DNA of 64,000 bases, taken from contig JAPDRO010000001.1 of the NCBI GenBank assembly GCA_030247885.1, positions 992,001-1,056,000 on the forward strand, read 5' to 3'. Shown here piece after piece: positions 36,711 to 46,854 of this stretch. The notes below the pieces were generated by a model. The model did no database searches. It was not told where the DNA came from and was given only the letters and a program-made list of their open reading frames with translations. Position 1 is the first letter of the stretch. Each line of letters opens with the position of its first letter. The position numbers were made by a program, and so were the translations under genes. Source of the stretch: Taxawa tesnikishii (nom. ined.) (Eukaryota; Ascomycota; Dothideomycetes; Dothideales).

Positions 36711-37420
36711 CTATTTGAGGTCTCCGCTGGGCACCGAGGGGAATGTGGCCGGATTACGCAAGCGGTCCCGATTCCGCTTTGCGATTTCTGCGTTGCGAAC
36801 CTTGTCGAGCCGCATCTGGTAGAAGTGTCTGTAACAGGCGCGGTCAGCGTAGGGCTTGGCATCGACGGGCGTGCTACGTGTGCTTGCGCTACTGCGGACA
36901 GAAGCCCGCATTTGGATCTACGTCTACGTACTTCTGCAGCTTGAAGATGCGAGGACCTTCTTCTGGCTTTGGTTCTGGCTCTGCCAGAGCCTTGATCTGT
37001 ACGGTGTCAGGCATAACGCGTGCGTGTGGACATGCGACAGTCAGATACTTTCTCATCTCTCTCCCTCTCGTCCTGTGCATCACTCTCCTGCTCCTCTTTC
37101 TTGGCATCCTTCTCCTTCTCTTTGTCGTCCTTCTTGCCCTCTTTCCGCTTCTCCTTCTTCTTCTTCATCTTCTCCTCATACTCCTTCTTGACTTGCTCAA
37201 TGGCCCGATCAAGCTCCTCCTGCTTCTTCCTGTCGGCGGCGGCTTTCGCTTCATCATCAGTAGGCAGTGCAAAATTGCGATCCTTCAAGTGCGACAGGCA
37301 GACATAGAAGAAGTCCTTGTTGTCTGGAGTTATGAGTACACTAGTGGAAGGCTTGTAGCATATAAAGCATGCTTTTGCTGCAGTTTCGGCGACCTTGCGG
37401 TGGTGCCAGGTGTTCTCCAT
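36711..37420 (-). CDS. VFA1: VPS4-associated protein 1 (VFA1 family)
   Basis: Vfa1 binds the AAA ATPase Vps4 and modulates ESCRT disassembly at endosomes in yeast. Exons: 37049-37420, 36932-36996, 36711-36828, giving 184 residues; introns are 52 and 103 nt. Seen: an N-terminal cysteine-bearing zinc-like domain (KVAETAAKACFICYKPSTSV, then DFFYVCLSHLKDRNF), a long Lys/Glu-rich charged helix at about residues 65-120 (KKEYEEKMKKKKEKRKEGKK), a GPRIFKLQK link, and the conserved tail HFYQMRLDKVRNAEIAKRNR ending FPSVPSGDLK. The second intron donor is GTACGT and the splice makes QK|HFYQM. No frame slip. Confidence 0.93.
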
Positions 37421-37633
37421 TCTGTGTGCGTGCGCGTTGAGAGACGAGATGATTCTCTATGTCGTTGCTGGTAAATGCACAGCTTAGGTAACGTACGAAG
37501 ATGATAGCCAGCTACTAAATGCTATGTTAGGGCTGTTGTTGCTGTTGTCCGGAGGTTCAGTTCCCCACTGCGAGCTTGTTCCGCCCTTCTCTCCGTTGTC
37601 GGCGCTCCTTATCGATTACATGTGACAATTAAG

Positions 37634-37639
37634 TGACTC
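37634..37639 (+). promoter_or_regulatory. Gcn4/CpcA-like half-match TGACTC
   Basis: TGACTC at 127 bases before the argininosuccinate lyase start. The general amino-acid control factor (Gcn4 in yeast, CpcA/CPC-1 in moulds) binds TGASTCA; the seventh base here is T, so it is a one-mismatch site. Arginine biosynthetic genes are classic targets, which makes the site plausible. Confidence 0.4.
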
Positions 37640-37680
37640 TTTGCTTGTTGACTTTTTCCTGCTTCAGTCTCGTTCAGCTC

Positions 37681-37687
37681 TATAAAA
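37681..37687 (+). promoter_or_regulatory. TATA box of argininosuccinate lyase gene
   Basis: TATAAAA 80 bases before the start codon, followed by CT-rich leader sequence. Confidence 0.5.
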
Positions 37688-37760
37688 CCTCTCTCCTACC
37701 ATTGAGGCTCCAAAATCTCTGCTTTAGCTTTCGAACATCTCCTTATCTGTTCCACACGCC

Positions 37761-39180
37761 ATGAGCTCCCAGCAAGCGCCGAAAACCAGTGCCCCGGGCA
37801 AGAACATGCTCTGGGGTGGCCGCTTCACGGGCGGCCTGGATCCATTGATGGTTGCCTACAACGAGTCCATCTACTATGATCGCGTGCTCTACGCCCAGGA
37901 TATTGCTGGCTCGATAGCCTGGGCACGCGCCAACAAGAATCGCGGCATCCTTACTGAGGATGAGTTCTCCGAAATCAATCGCGGCCTGAAAGAGGTGGAG
38001 GAAGAATGGCGGACAAACAAATTCGAGATCAAGTCCGGAATCGATGAGGACATCCACACTGCGAACGAGCGCCGTCTTGGAGAGATCATCGGCAAGGAGA
38101 TTGCGGGAAAGCTGCACACTGGCCGCAGCAGGAACGAGCAGGTCGCGACCGACATGCGGTTATGGCTGCGCGAGCAACTCAAGACGCTCGAGGGCTACCT
38201 CGTCGATTTCCTGAAGGTTGTGGCTAGCCGTGCGGAGCAAGAGATCGAGCACGTCATGCCAGGATACACCCATCTTCAGCGTGCTCAGCCGATCAGGTGG
38301 TCGCACTGGATGCTCTCCTACGGCCTGGCCTTTGCAACTGACCTTCAGCGTCTCCGGGAGGTGGTGCAGCGCGTCAACAGAAGTCCTCTGGGCTGTGGTG
38401 CTCTTGCCGGCAACCCGTTTAACATCGATCGCAACGCCATGGCCAAGGAGCTGGGTTTCGACACACTCATCTACAATTCCATGGCTGGTGTTGCGGACCG
38501 TGACTTCGTTGTGGAGACTATGCAGTGGGGCAGTATGCTCATGCTGCACATGAGCCGTTGGGCCGAGGATCTGATCATCTACTCGAGCGGCGAGTTTAAC
38601 TTTGTGAAGCTGGCTGACGCCTACTCTACGGGCAGCTCGCTCATGCCGCAAAAGAAGAACCCTGATTCACTCGAACTCCTCCGCGGGAAGTCTGGAAGGG
38701 CTTACGGTCATATGGCCGGCCTGATGATGACCATCAAGGGTCTCCCCACCACCTACAACAAGGACCTGCAGGAGAGCGTCGAGCCGCTGCTGGACCACAT
38801 CAAGACGGTCGGTGACAGTATTCAAATCGCCACTGGCGTTCTGTCGACGTTGGCCATCCAGCCCGAGAGCATGCTCGCAAGCCTTACGCCGGATATGCTC
38901 GCAACGGATCTGGCGGACTACCTGGTCCGCAAGGGCGTGCCTTTCAGAGAGACGCACCATATCTCCGGTCAGGTCGTGGCTCTGGCGGAGAGAGAAAACA
39001 CCCATGGATAAGCTGTCGTTCGAGCAGCTGCATGGAGTGGACTCCAGGTTCGAGAAGGATGTCGTCGAGATGTTTGATTACCAGCGCAGTGTCGAGATGC
39101 GGAGCGCGAGCGGTGGCACAAGCAAGAGCTCTGTGATGGAACAGATCAAGGTGCTGAAGCAGATGCTCGAGGGCCAATAG
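37761..39180 (+). CDS. ARG4: Argininosuccinate lyase, one frame slip near the C-terminus
   Basis: Cleaves argininosuccinate to arginine and fumarate, the last step of arginine synthesis; cytosolic homotetramer of the fumarase superfamily. Single exon. Seen: [15 protein letters not shown] near the start, [56 protein letters not shown], and the family signature [12 protein letters not shown] at about residue 293. The frame is lost at 38991-39003 (AGAGAAAACACCC): the product would end [10 protein letters not shown], while the normal tail [20 protein letters not shown]...VLKQMLEGQ continues in another frame to 39180. The shift needs one base removed or two added (for example a lost GA unit, or one A plus one C), giving 472-473 residues. 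An essential enzyme with a full tail present suggests sequencing error. Confidence 0.95.
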
Positions 39181-39538
39181 ATCTAGTTTCAATGTGTAGT
39201 TAGACATGTCTTCCCGTTCCCGAAGGGAAAAATTATGGCTTGGAAGGGATGTCATGTGGTTGCTGAAGGAGCAAGGCAACCTACACGGCCAAGTTTTAGT
39301 ATTGCTCTTACGACAAATGTAAAAATCTCTCTGTATCATATGTTTCAGCATTTAGTGGCGTGGATGTAGAACAAATCAATTCCGACCTCCTCCTCCTTCC
39401 GCACCGCATTCGCCTCTTCTCCACACCTGATAACTCGACGACCCCCTCGCCGAAATCCTGTCTCTATACCAGCAACTCTCGTAAACACACAGGAGGAAGA
39501 CTTTCATGTGTTGACAGACTTCTAATTCGTCATTCAAA
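39181..39538. other. Short intergenic spacer
   Basis: 358 bases: 3' UTR of argininosuccinate lyase and promoter/leader of the RUS gene. Nothing else seen. Confidence 0.55.
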
Positions 39539-41301
39539 ATGGCAAGTTTCCCAATGCAAATTACAGAGACGAATGAAGCGGGCAACGTCGTAGCTACGTA
39601 TGTACAATCGAGCGCCCAGGAAGGGAGCCGCGTAGATACAATCGTAAGGATACTTGTCCAGTCTCACATGTCTGGTAGCTTAACACCTGTAGTTGCCGAA
39701 GGAATCGAAGTCAACATGGCAGAGAACACTGGACGTTTTCCTGCCAGCGGGTTACCCTCACAGTGTGACGGAAGATTATCTTAAGTACGATATACATCAT
39801 TATCATGACATGGCAGCACTGATTGCAGTCGTATAGCTACCAGATCTATGTGAGTATTTCCTTAGCTACTCAAGGACAGCTGAAACCATGATCTGACACC
39901 TATCAGGATTCCCTACAAGCATTCTCGAGCTCGATCGCGGGTCTGCTGTCCTCAAGAGCAGTGCTGCAAGGTGCGTAGGGATGCCCGTGTCTTCTACGAG
40001 GCATATCCTCCCCCTCCCCTCCCCCTCGTCCCATTCTACACCCTCACCCTATCTCACCCGGGCTTCTGACGCATCTCCTACAGGCGTGGGCGTGGGCGAT
40101 GCCTCTGCCTCCCCCACCGCCGCCCTTCTCCTCTCCATCCTACAAGAATCCACAGGCCGCATCGCTACAATCCTGTTTGCGCACCGGTTGGGTAAATCTC
40201 TTGAACCGGAATGCAAGATGTACCGTCTGCTGGCCGACATCTTCAACGACATCGCCTTCGTGCTCGACGTGCTGTCACCCACCTTCCCCAGACCGCTCAG
40301 AGTGGTCGTGCTTAGCTCGAGCAGCGTACTGAGAGCGCTGTGTGGAGTGGCTGCGGGCTCTAGCAAGGCGAGTCTGAGCGCACATTTTGCACGATGGGGG
40401 AACCTGGGAGAGTTGAACGCCGTTCGTACATCCTCTTCTCTCGCCGGCTAACGATCGTAGTTTTGAGATGACTGACATGGGCACAGAAAGACTCGAGTCA
40501 AGAGACCGTGATATCCCTGCTTGGGATGTTGGTTGGCAGTGTCGTAGTATCTTGGGTGACAACGCCGTGGGCTACGTGGACGACGCTGATTCTACTACTG
40601 TCTATACACCTGAGGATGAACCACCTTGCCGTCCGAGCGGTAGCTATGCGCACGTTGAATAGGCAGAGAGCGAACATCGTGCTATCTCAATACCTATCCA
40701 ACGGCGAAGTGCTCACCCCAACACAGGTCTCGGAAAAGAGAGCATATTTGAAGTCGGCAGTGAGCTACGAGAAAGCCATGGCAGGGTCATCGGGCACTGC
40801 GAAATCGGCACGCCTATGACAGAACTCCTACGCTCGGTTGGAAAGGTGAAGGACGAGACCACAGGCGCGATAGTGCTGCCTGACGGCGTTCTCGAGCACT
40901 TGCTCCATCTGTACAAAGATCAAAACTACATCATGTGGCCGGAGCACGAGACACAGACGGCTCGCGTAGTGCTGAAACGTGACTGCAGCACCGCCCATCA
41001 GGTGAAAGCCTGGTTTCACGCTCTGCTCACGATGTACCTGTTTTCTGGCCTCTCCATCAGTGCCCGGGACGGCATCGGCAAAGATGCAGAGCGTAGGCGT
41101 CAGGCATCAGTAAAGGGAAAGCCCGGACAGTTTGAGACGGTACAGCTCGCAGCTGGATTGACGAACAAGTACTTCGGCCAGCTGGCGACCCGCCTGCGAA
41201 CCGCCGGTTGGGATTTGGAAACGGCTGCGCTGGAAACACACTCCGGCACTCGGGTGTCCTTTGCTGCCGACCGCCCAGGCATGAGCGCACAGTCGGCATG
41301 A
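39539..41301 (+). CDS. RUS/DUF647-family membrane protein, one frame slip
   Basis: ROOT UVB SENSITIVE (DUF647) family, known in plants for UV-B and vitamin B6-related phenotypes; the fungal role is unknown. Six exons: 39539-39643, 39723-39784, 39837-39849, 39907-39970, 40084-40421, 40487-41301; 465 residues after correction. Family blocks in order: RTLDVFLPAGYPHSVTEDYL, YQIYDSLQAFSSSIAGLLSS, GVGVGDASASPTAALLLSIL, ILFAHRLGKSLEPECKMYRL, LADIFNDIAFVLDVLSP and hydrophobic segments (ISLLGMLVGSVVVSWVTT, then WTTLILLLSIHLRMNHLAV) ahead of RTLNRQRANIV. Exon 3 is only 13 nt and encodes YQIY. The frame slips at the A run 40734-40737, joining VSEKE to IFEVGSELRE. Branch sites are visible (GGCTAACG in intron 5). 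Confidence 0.88.
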
Positions 41302-42395
41302 TGACTGTTTGTCGGCTTGTTATCGGTAATCGAGTGCCAATGTCTCGATTATTTGAATCGGGAACAGAGCGCCAAGATCATCAGAAGAAACATTGAGGGA
41401 GAAGAAGTGATGGGAGAGTAAGTTTAGCCTCGAGTGTGTTGCAAACGGAGGAAGTGTATACGGCAGGTAAGCAGAGCCGGAGACATGGAACGCGATTTTG
41501 TATTTTCGATGAAATGGAACGAGAAAAGCAGAAAACCATACAATCTTCTCAGAGGCACGAACAAGCATTTCCTTCAAAACCTTGAGCGACTGCCGACGCA
41601 GCCAAGCATCAGGAACCACGCCAGGGTATCACGGGAATGAGACGGGATCAGCTGTTCTTGTCTCAAGTTCACCTCGCATCAGAAAACGAGAAGTTGAAGA
41701 AAAGAAAGGGAAAAAACGGACCCGTCGAAGCCCGTCGGCAAACATGGCCCAAGATTTGCGCAGTGAGGCCGGGGCGACGGGTATTTTCCAACGGTGGTAT
41801 AGCAAACGGGGCCAACGCATTGGAGCAGGATTCACCTGCTGTTGCGCTGAGTAGAGTATGGAGAACCGTTCACATCAACGTGAAAATTGATTCTGTCGTC
41901 ATCGCGGAAAACAGGCGGGCGGCCTGTTTCAAAGACGTGGACGCGTATTCTGGTATTCCATCCGGCGGCTGTCGTTTTGTCTCTCGTGTCGCAAGAGAAA
42001 GGTGACAGTTAGAGGATCTCTCACCTGGTCGTCGGGGTTGGGTCAACAAGTGAGCCGGGAATCTCGATCGTCGGAAGGAAGGATCCTTTGTGGTGGGTGA
42101 CACGACGCGCGGAGTGCGCCGGTCGGGAAGGAGAGAAAAGGCAATGTTCTGGAAAGAGTTTGATAGCTTCGATGCATCAAGCGCTAGCTCTTAGTGTTAC
42201 GAGCGCCGACGCCAGGGCACGCAAGCGCTGACGATGAGATGGCACTTTATCGAGATAGATGGCCCTCGTGAAACTCGTTGGAAGGTCTGTTTGTTGGGTT
42301 GGATTTCCAAGCGTCCAAGCGCACCAGACACGTAAGATCTTAGCTGTCACATCCTGCGGTTCGTTAAAGCTGTTGCCAAAGAACGAGGAAGGCGA

Positions 42396-42469
42396 CAGCA
42401 CAGCGTAGCACAACACAGCGTAGCACAGCACACAGCACAGCACACAGCACAGCCCTGCGCTGCCCTGAG
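42396..42469. repeat. Imperfect CAGCA/CACAG simple repeat
   Basis: About 74 bases built from interspersed CACAGCGTAG, CACAGCA and similar units. Confidence 0.8.
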
Positions 42470-42925
42470 CGTGCCGCTAGACCTGCCAGGCTCGAAACTC
42501 GTGTGTGGGGCATCATGCACCGCAGTGCGTTCCGCGCACCAACAGTGGCTTCTCACGGAGCCATTGCATTCCTCGCGGACCCATAAACCATAACACGCCC
42601 CCGAAAGAACGCCCGTTGAGTGTTCGCTGCTGCCACACGTGCTGCCCGCCCTTCAACACGAGGAGCTGCTTGCAAATGCAGTACAAAAGCAAATGCAGTA
42701 CGGACGGCTACGGCAGACAATCATCGGCGATGGGGCTCCCGACTCGGGATAGCGATTGATAAGCAGACAAAGGGAAGTGTCACGCTGTTGTTCGCGCGTG
42801 TCACAGGGAACAGGCACGGTTCCTTCACTGCTTGACGCCATTGCAGTGTCAGATAAAGATCAGTCTGTCGCTGCGTCCCAAACCGCCGGATGGCGCGACT
42901 CCGCAGACCAATGAGCGCTCTGCTT

Positions 42926-42938
42926 GGGGGGGGGGGGG
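42926..42938. repeat. Homopolymer of 13 G
   Basis: Longest G run in the window, inside a spacer. Confidence 0.9.
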
Positions 42939-43456
42939 CTGGGAGAGCTGGCAGAGCTGGGAGAACTAGCTGGGGGATAGGGGTTGCGCCGCGCCAAGGC
43001 CGTGCTAAGCTCAAATCACGACTAGGGTGCGAATGGGCCTTCTGCCATCATTCTAGCGTGCTTCTGTTGTGCGTCGCTGCCAATGAAGCGTGGCCTTCTT
43101 TGATCGCCGCCGTTGTTTCCGCCGCTCCCCAAAATGCAAAGCGAGCCACTCATTTGGCCTAGTGCGGCGCCCGTCAGGCAAGAGAGGAGTCCTGCCTCCG
43201 CACCGCCTGCACATCCCTCTGCGTTTCGTGACTAAACAACTTTCAGCGTTCCATCATTGTGTGTGACTAGCACGCTACCCAAAACCACCTCGTCCTTGCC
43301 CTTCTTTTAGTCCAATCTGCAAGTCAAGCGCGCTTCTTACAAACCAACCTGTCTCTCCCACGCAGCCCTCGCATTGCCTCGCTCTGCCTCGAATCACCCA
43401 AAAACCCCCGAGAAAGACCCTTTGCAAGAGACAGACTTGCAGTTCTTACTAACGCT

Positions 43457-43482
43457 CCTACCTACCTACCTACCTACCTACC
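43457..43482. repeat. CCTA tetranucleotide microsatellite
   Basis: About six and a half CCTA units. Confidence 0.9.
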
Positions 43483-44134
43483 ATCACCACCACTCGTGCC
43501 CGTCTGCCTTCAGCTCGTGTTTGCGACTGTCTTGTCCTTATCGACCCGCTACCGTCACTGCGATCACTACCGCTACTACTGCAGACCTACTGTAACACCA
43601 TCGCCGTCACTTGCTTCTCCCAGGAAACACAAAAACGCGAGTAATATTCACCGTTTCACCGCATTCATCTGCTGTCTCCCGACCCTACAGCCTTCTAACT
43701 CGTTCCGTTCCATCCGCGGACCGTTACACCAAATACAAACGGCCACCATTCTCACCCACGCACGGTTGTCTTTCACCCTGTACGCTGCACAAGGGAAAAT
43801 CGACGCTGTTGTCAAGTCATACAGTTGAGCACGCCCCACTACCGAAGCCCAGCATTCCAAAACACAACCGTCGGATTCTTTTCCACCTCGCATACAGACG
43901 TCTATCCTAGGCACGCACCTCCACATCCCCCAAAACAGCCACATGTCCCGTCGTGAGGCACCCTTGGATCGGTCTCAATAGGAAGAAACAGAGGTCGTCC
44001 GACCCTCCACCCTTTCCAAACTGGCGTCTCTACAAACACAGCTGCGGCACCAGCTGAACTTCTCAGCCGGCTTGCACAAGCGCAACAAGGCTTCCACACC
44101 AGGAGAGACTCGCAAGACTTTCTGGAGCAATGTT

Positions 44135-45316
44135 ATGATCACAAGGAAAGCCTCATCGATATCAAGCAATTCCACTTCCTCGTCAGATTCGGAGAACACC
44201 CCGCCATCTCTGTGTGACTGTGACGCCGACGACGAAGGCCCAATGTCGTCGGAGGAGTACAGGCCCTCGCGGCCGTTGAGTGTGATGATACCCAAGGTGA
44301 ATGGAGCACACGGACCGTACTGCCCGAGGAGACCGAACCTTACAGAAATACTCGCAAACACATCGCCGCCGCCATGGACGCTTGCGGCCTTCATGGCGTA
44401 TCTTTCGAACAACCACTGCTTGGAGACTCTGGAGTTTACAATGGACGCTGGAAGGTATCGCAAACACTACAACAAGATGCTGAGCAAGGCTCCGGAGGGT
44501 GGCGTACCGCCTGAACGGGACTGCGAGTACGTGCAGAGCCTGTGGGATCGTCTGATCGAAGCCTACATCCAGCCCAACGGCTCCAGAGAGGTCAACTTGC
44601 CATCCGAAGTCCGGGATCCTATCGTCAATCTCTCTCCCTCGCCTGTACCGCCTACACCAGAAACCCTCGATCCCGCCGTGGCCAAGATCTACGAGCTTAT
44701 GGAGGAGTCTGTGTTGGTGCCATTCCTCAACAGCATTTGCCCGCAAACCGCGAATCCCACGATATCATCCTGTCCCTACAACACGTCTGACGAAAACGTC
44801 ACCATGTCTGCAACATACGACGACCGGTCGATGCTCGCACGACGACAACGGCACGCACGCAGCAGTCCTCCACCCCGCGGTCCGGTGGAGCCTCACGCCT
44901 TCTCGTACACGGCCACGTCATCGACGAACCGCAAGTCCGCACCGTCGACATTCAGCAACGCATTCTCCCGCGGTCGCCTGTCAACCAAGATCAGTCCGAC
45001 CAACACGACGTCAACACCGGCTACGCTCACGACACTGTCGAGCGCAGGGAGCACCGCGTCGGAGCAGCCATCAACAGCGCCAGGCCTGGCGGACGATTCT
45101 TGCAGCACGTCATCGCCGACAAACGAGGGCCCCATGACGCCGCCCACGAGCCCGCCGACGTCGGATTTGAGCCCGCGAAACAGCAGAGACAGCGGAACAT
45201 GGCAGAGGAAGCTGGGCCGGCTGAGTGGGTGGCGGCCGGGAAGGAAGAGGAGCCAGACTTTCCAGCCGCCGACGTCGCCGTTGCCGACGCAGGCGGAGCC
45301 GGAGCACGGAGAGTGA
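44135..45316 (+). CDS. RGS-domain protein (regulator of G-protein signalling), 5' end uncertain
   Basis: RGS proteins speed GTP hydrolysis by G-alpha subunits. The RGS fold starts at about residue 70: RRPNLTEILANTSPPPWTLA, then FMAYLSNNHCLETLEFTMDA and GRYRKHYNKM, and after an insertion SLWDRLIEAYIQPNGSREVN, LPSEVRDPIV, and an IYELMEESVLVPFLNS end. This layout resembles the short Aspergillus RgsA / yeast Rgs2 class, with no DEP domain or membrane segments. The last 170 residues are Ser/Thr/Pro-rich and probably disordered, ending in a basic patch (KLGRLSGWRPGRKRSQ). The start at 44135 is minimal: the frame is open back to a TAG at 43979 and reads protein-like (STLSKLASLQTQLRHQ), and an out-of-frame ATG lies five bases before the chosen start. 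A spliced upstream exon is likely. Confidence 0.8.
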   Translation: MITRKASSISSNSTSSSDSENTPPSLCDCDADDEGPMSSEEYRPSRPLSVMIPKVNGAHGPYCPRRPNLTEILANTSPPPWTLAAFMAYLSNNHCLETLEFTMDAGRYRKHYNKMLSKAPEGGVPPERDCEYVQSLWDRLIEAYIQPNGSREVNLPSEVRDPIVNLSPSPVPPTPETLDPAVAKIYELMEESVLVPFLNSICPQTANPTISSCPYNTSDENVTMSATYDDRSMLARRQRHARSSPPPRGPVEPHAFSYTATSSTNRKSAPSTFSNAFSRGRLSTKISPTNTTSTPATLTTLSSAGSTASEQPSTAPGLADDSCSTSSPTNEGPMTPPTSPPTSDLSPRNSRDSGTWQRKLGRLSGWRPGRKRSQTFQPPTSPLPTQAEPEHGE

Positions 45317-45413
45317 GTCAGAACTCCCGAGTCATTGCGAATGGATGGAGCCCTGACAGGCTGCGTAGCTACCTACCGTACGGCATCTAGGCGACGTGCG
45401 TCCACCGTGATGT

Positions 45414-45451
45414 CGTTTGTTTGTTTGTTTGTTTGTTTGTTTGTTTGTTTG
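45414..45451. repeat. TTTG tetranucleotide microsatellite
   Basis: About nine TTTG units just downstream of the RGS gene. Confidence 0.9.
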
Positions 45452-45607
45452 CGTTGTGTGTTTATGTTGCTTGATTGGCGATCTGTGTTCTTGAGCGATT
45501 CGTGGTTCTTTTCAGTGTTGCTTGGGCCCGCAATCTGGCCATCGCTAGGCGTTGGGGGAGGCGCATATGGGAATGGACGGACCCTTGATTCGTGGCGCGG
45601 ACGACTT

Positions 45608-45662
45608 CTTCTTCCTCTTCCTCCTCCTCCTCCTCCTCTTCTTCTTCTTGTTCTCTTTCTTG
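45608..45662. repeat. CTT/CTC pyrimidine tract
   Basis: Imperfect trinucleotide tract, almost purely pyrimidine. Confidence 0.8.
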
Positions 45663-45940
45663 CTCTACTTCACACGACCGACACGAGGCAAAGGATTGGA
45701 CTACGATTGGCTTTCTTTGGGGGGCAAAAAATGGATGGCGAGATGGACAGGGTTAGCGGATCGAAAGGGCGTCAAGCAAAGCGGGAAAACTCGAGTGGGA
45801 AAACACTCTGGCTGGCTTGGGAGGGGTTGGAAGGCTGTACTCTAGCAGAAAACGCCTCTTTTGATTGGTACTCGGAGGAGTTTGATGGCATCGTTGGCAA
45901 CTCCCTCTCTTCCAACAAGTGTACACGTACTGTGTGAGTG

Positions 45941-46006
45941 TATGTGTGTGTGTGTGTGTGTGTGTGTTGCACGGTGTTATTGTTGTTGTTGTTGTTGTTG
46001 TTGTTG
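45941..46006. repeat. TG microsatellite followed by TTG microsatellite
   Basis: TG units at 45941-45967, then TTG units at 45978-46006, separated by a ten-base stretch. Confidence 0.9.
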
Positions 46007-46216
46007 CTCGTGCCACAGAGTGTTGGAACAACGAAGACTGTCAGGCGAGAGCAGCTGCACCTTTTCCCGGTGCGCAGAGCGTAACCGTCTGCCTCGCACT
46101 ACTCCACATGCAACACGACTATAACACCAGTCCGATAATCTCACTGGAACATCAGCGATTGGCTCGTCGGGCTGAGTGACGGGCTGGAGATCAACGGGAA
46201 GCACGTGAGGGGGCCG

Positions 46217-46304
46217 TGGGTGTGGGTATTGGGTGTTGGGTATTGGGTATTAGGTATGGTTATGGTTATGGGTATGGGTATGGGCATGGGTATGGGTATG
46301 GGTG
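46217..46304. repeat. GGGTAT-like G-rich minisatellite
   Basis: Degenerate array of GGGTAT, GGGTATT, GGGTGTT and GGTTAT units, all GGG on the same strand. Confidence 0.85.
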
Positions 46305-46638
46305 TGACGATTGGCTTCTGTCGATCTGTTCGGAGGTGCAGCGGAACATGGCCAATAACGAACAACGACAGTCGAACAGTCGCGGGCATCAAAGCCGAGG
46401 CGGGCAAGCAGCTGGTCTGATCTACAATCAACGACAGGCGCCCCGCCGGTTCTGCTCACCGCACTGAGCGTCAATGGCGCCATCTCCGCCAGTTTGTGCC
46501 GTGCTGCCATGTAGCTCTTGACGTCATCATGTAGAGCCCAGTCCGGAGCTCGACGCGAGACCGAGACATTGAACCTCGACCTTGGTTGGCGCTCCGCCTT
46601 CGTTGGACGTCGACCTTGGGACATGTTCTGCATGACCC

Positions 46639-46670
46639 GCAATGCAATGCAATGCAATGCGATGCGATGC
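46639..46670. repeat. GCAAT/GCGAT pentanucleotide repeat
   Basis: About six five-base units (GCAAT passing into GCGAT). Confidence 0.9.
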
Positions 46671-46815
46671 TCGGGGCCGGACCCTCCCGTTGTTGTTGCT
46701 GCCGCTGCCGCTACACGCACTGCTATTCTTCTCGTCCCCATGCCCGTTTGACATCTAGACGCGACGACTCACTCCCCTTCCCGCGAGCCAACAACTGAAA
46801 TGAGACACGCCCGCA

Positions 46816-46821
46816 ATGTCT

Positions 46822-46854
<33 letters not shown>

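Larger units (their letters stand above)
37421..37760. other. Divergent promoter region of VFA1 and argininosuccinate lyase
   Basis: 340 bases between divergent start codons. Holds a Gcn4/CpcA-like site and a TATA box, listed separately. Confidence 0.6.
41302..44134. other. Long intergenic region upstream of the RGS gene
   Basis: 2.8 kb without a supported gene. Contains a CAGCA-rich tract (about 42396-42469), a 13-G run (42926-42938) and a CCTA microsatellite (43457-43482). From about 43200 it is pyrimidine-rich and probably the promoter and long leader of the RGS gene. A 12-codon open frame starts at 43943 and stops at 43979-43981. Confidence 0.5.
45317..46815. other. Intergenic region rich in microsatellites
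   Basis: 1.5 kb without a supported gene, but packed with simple repeats: TTTG, CTT/CTC, TG, TTG, a GGGTAT array and GCAAT units (listed separately). Confidence 0.6.

Noticed and set aside
46217-46304. Internal telomere or chromosome end
   Set aside because: Units are degenerate and not the common fungal TTAGGG; normal genes lie on both sides.
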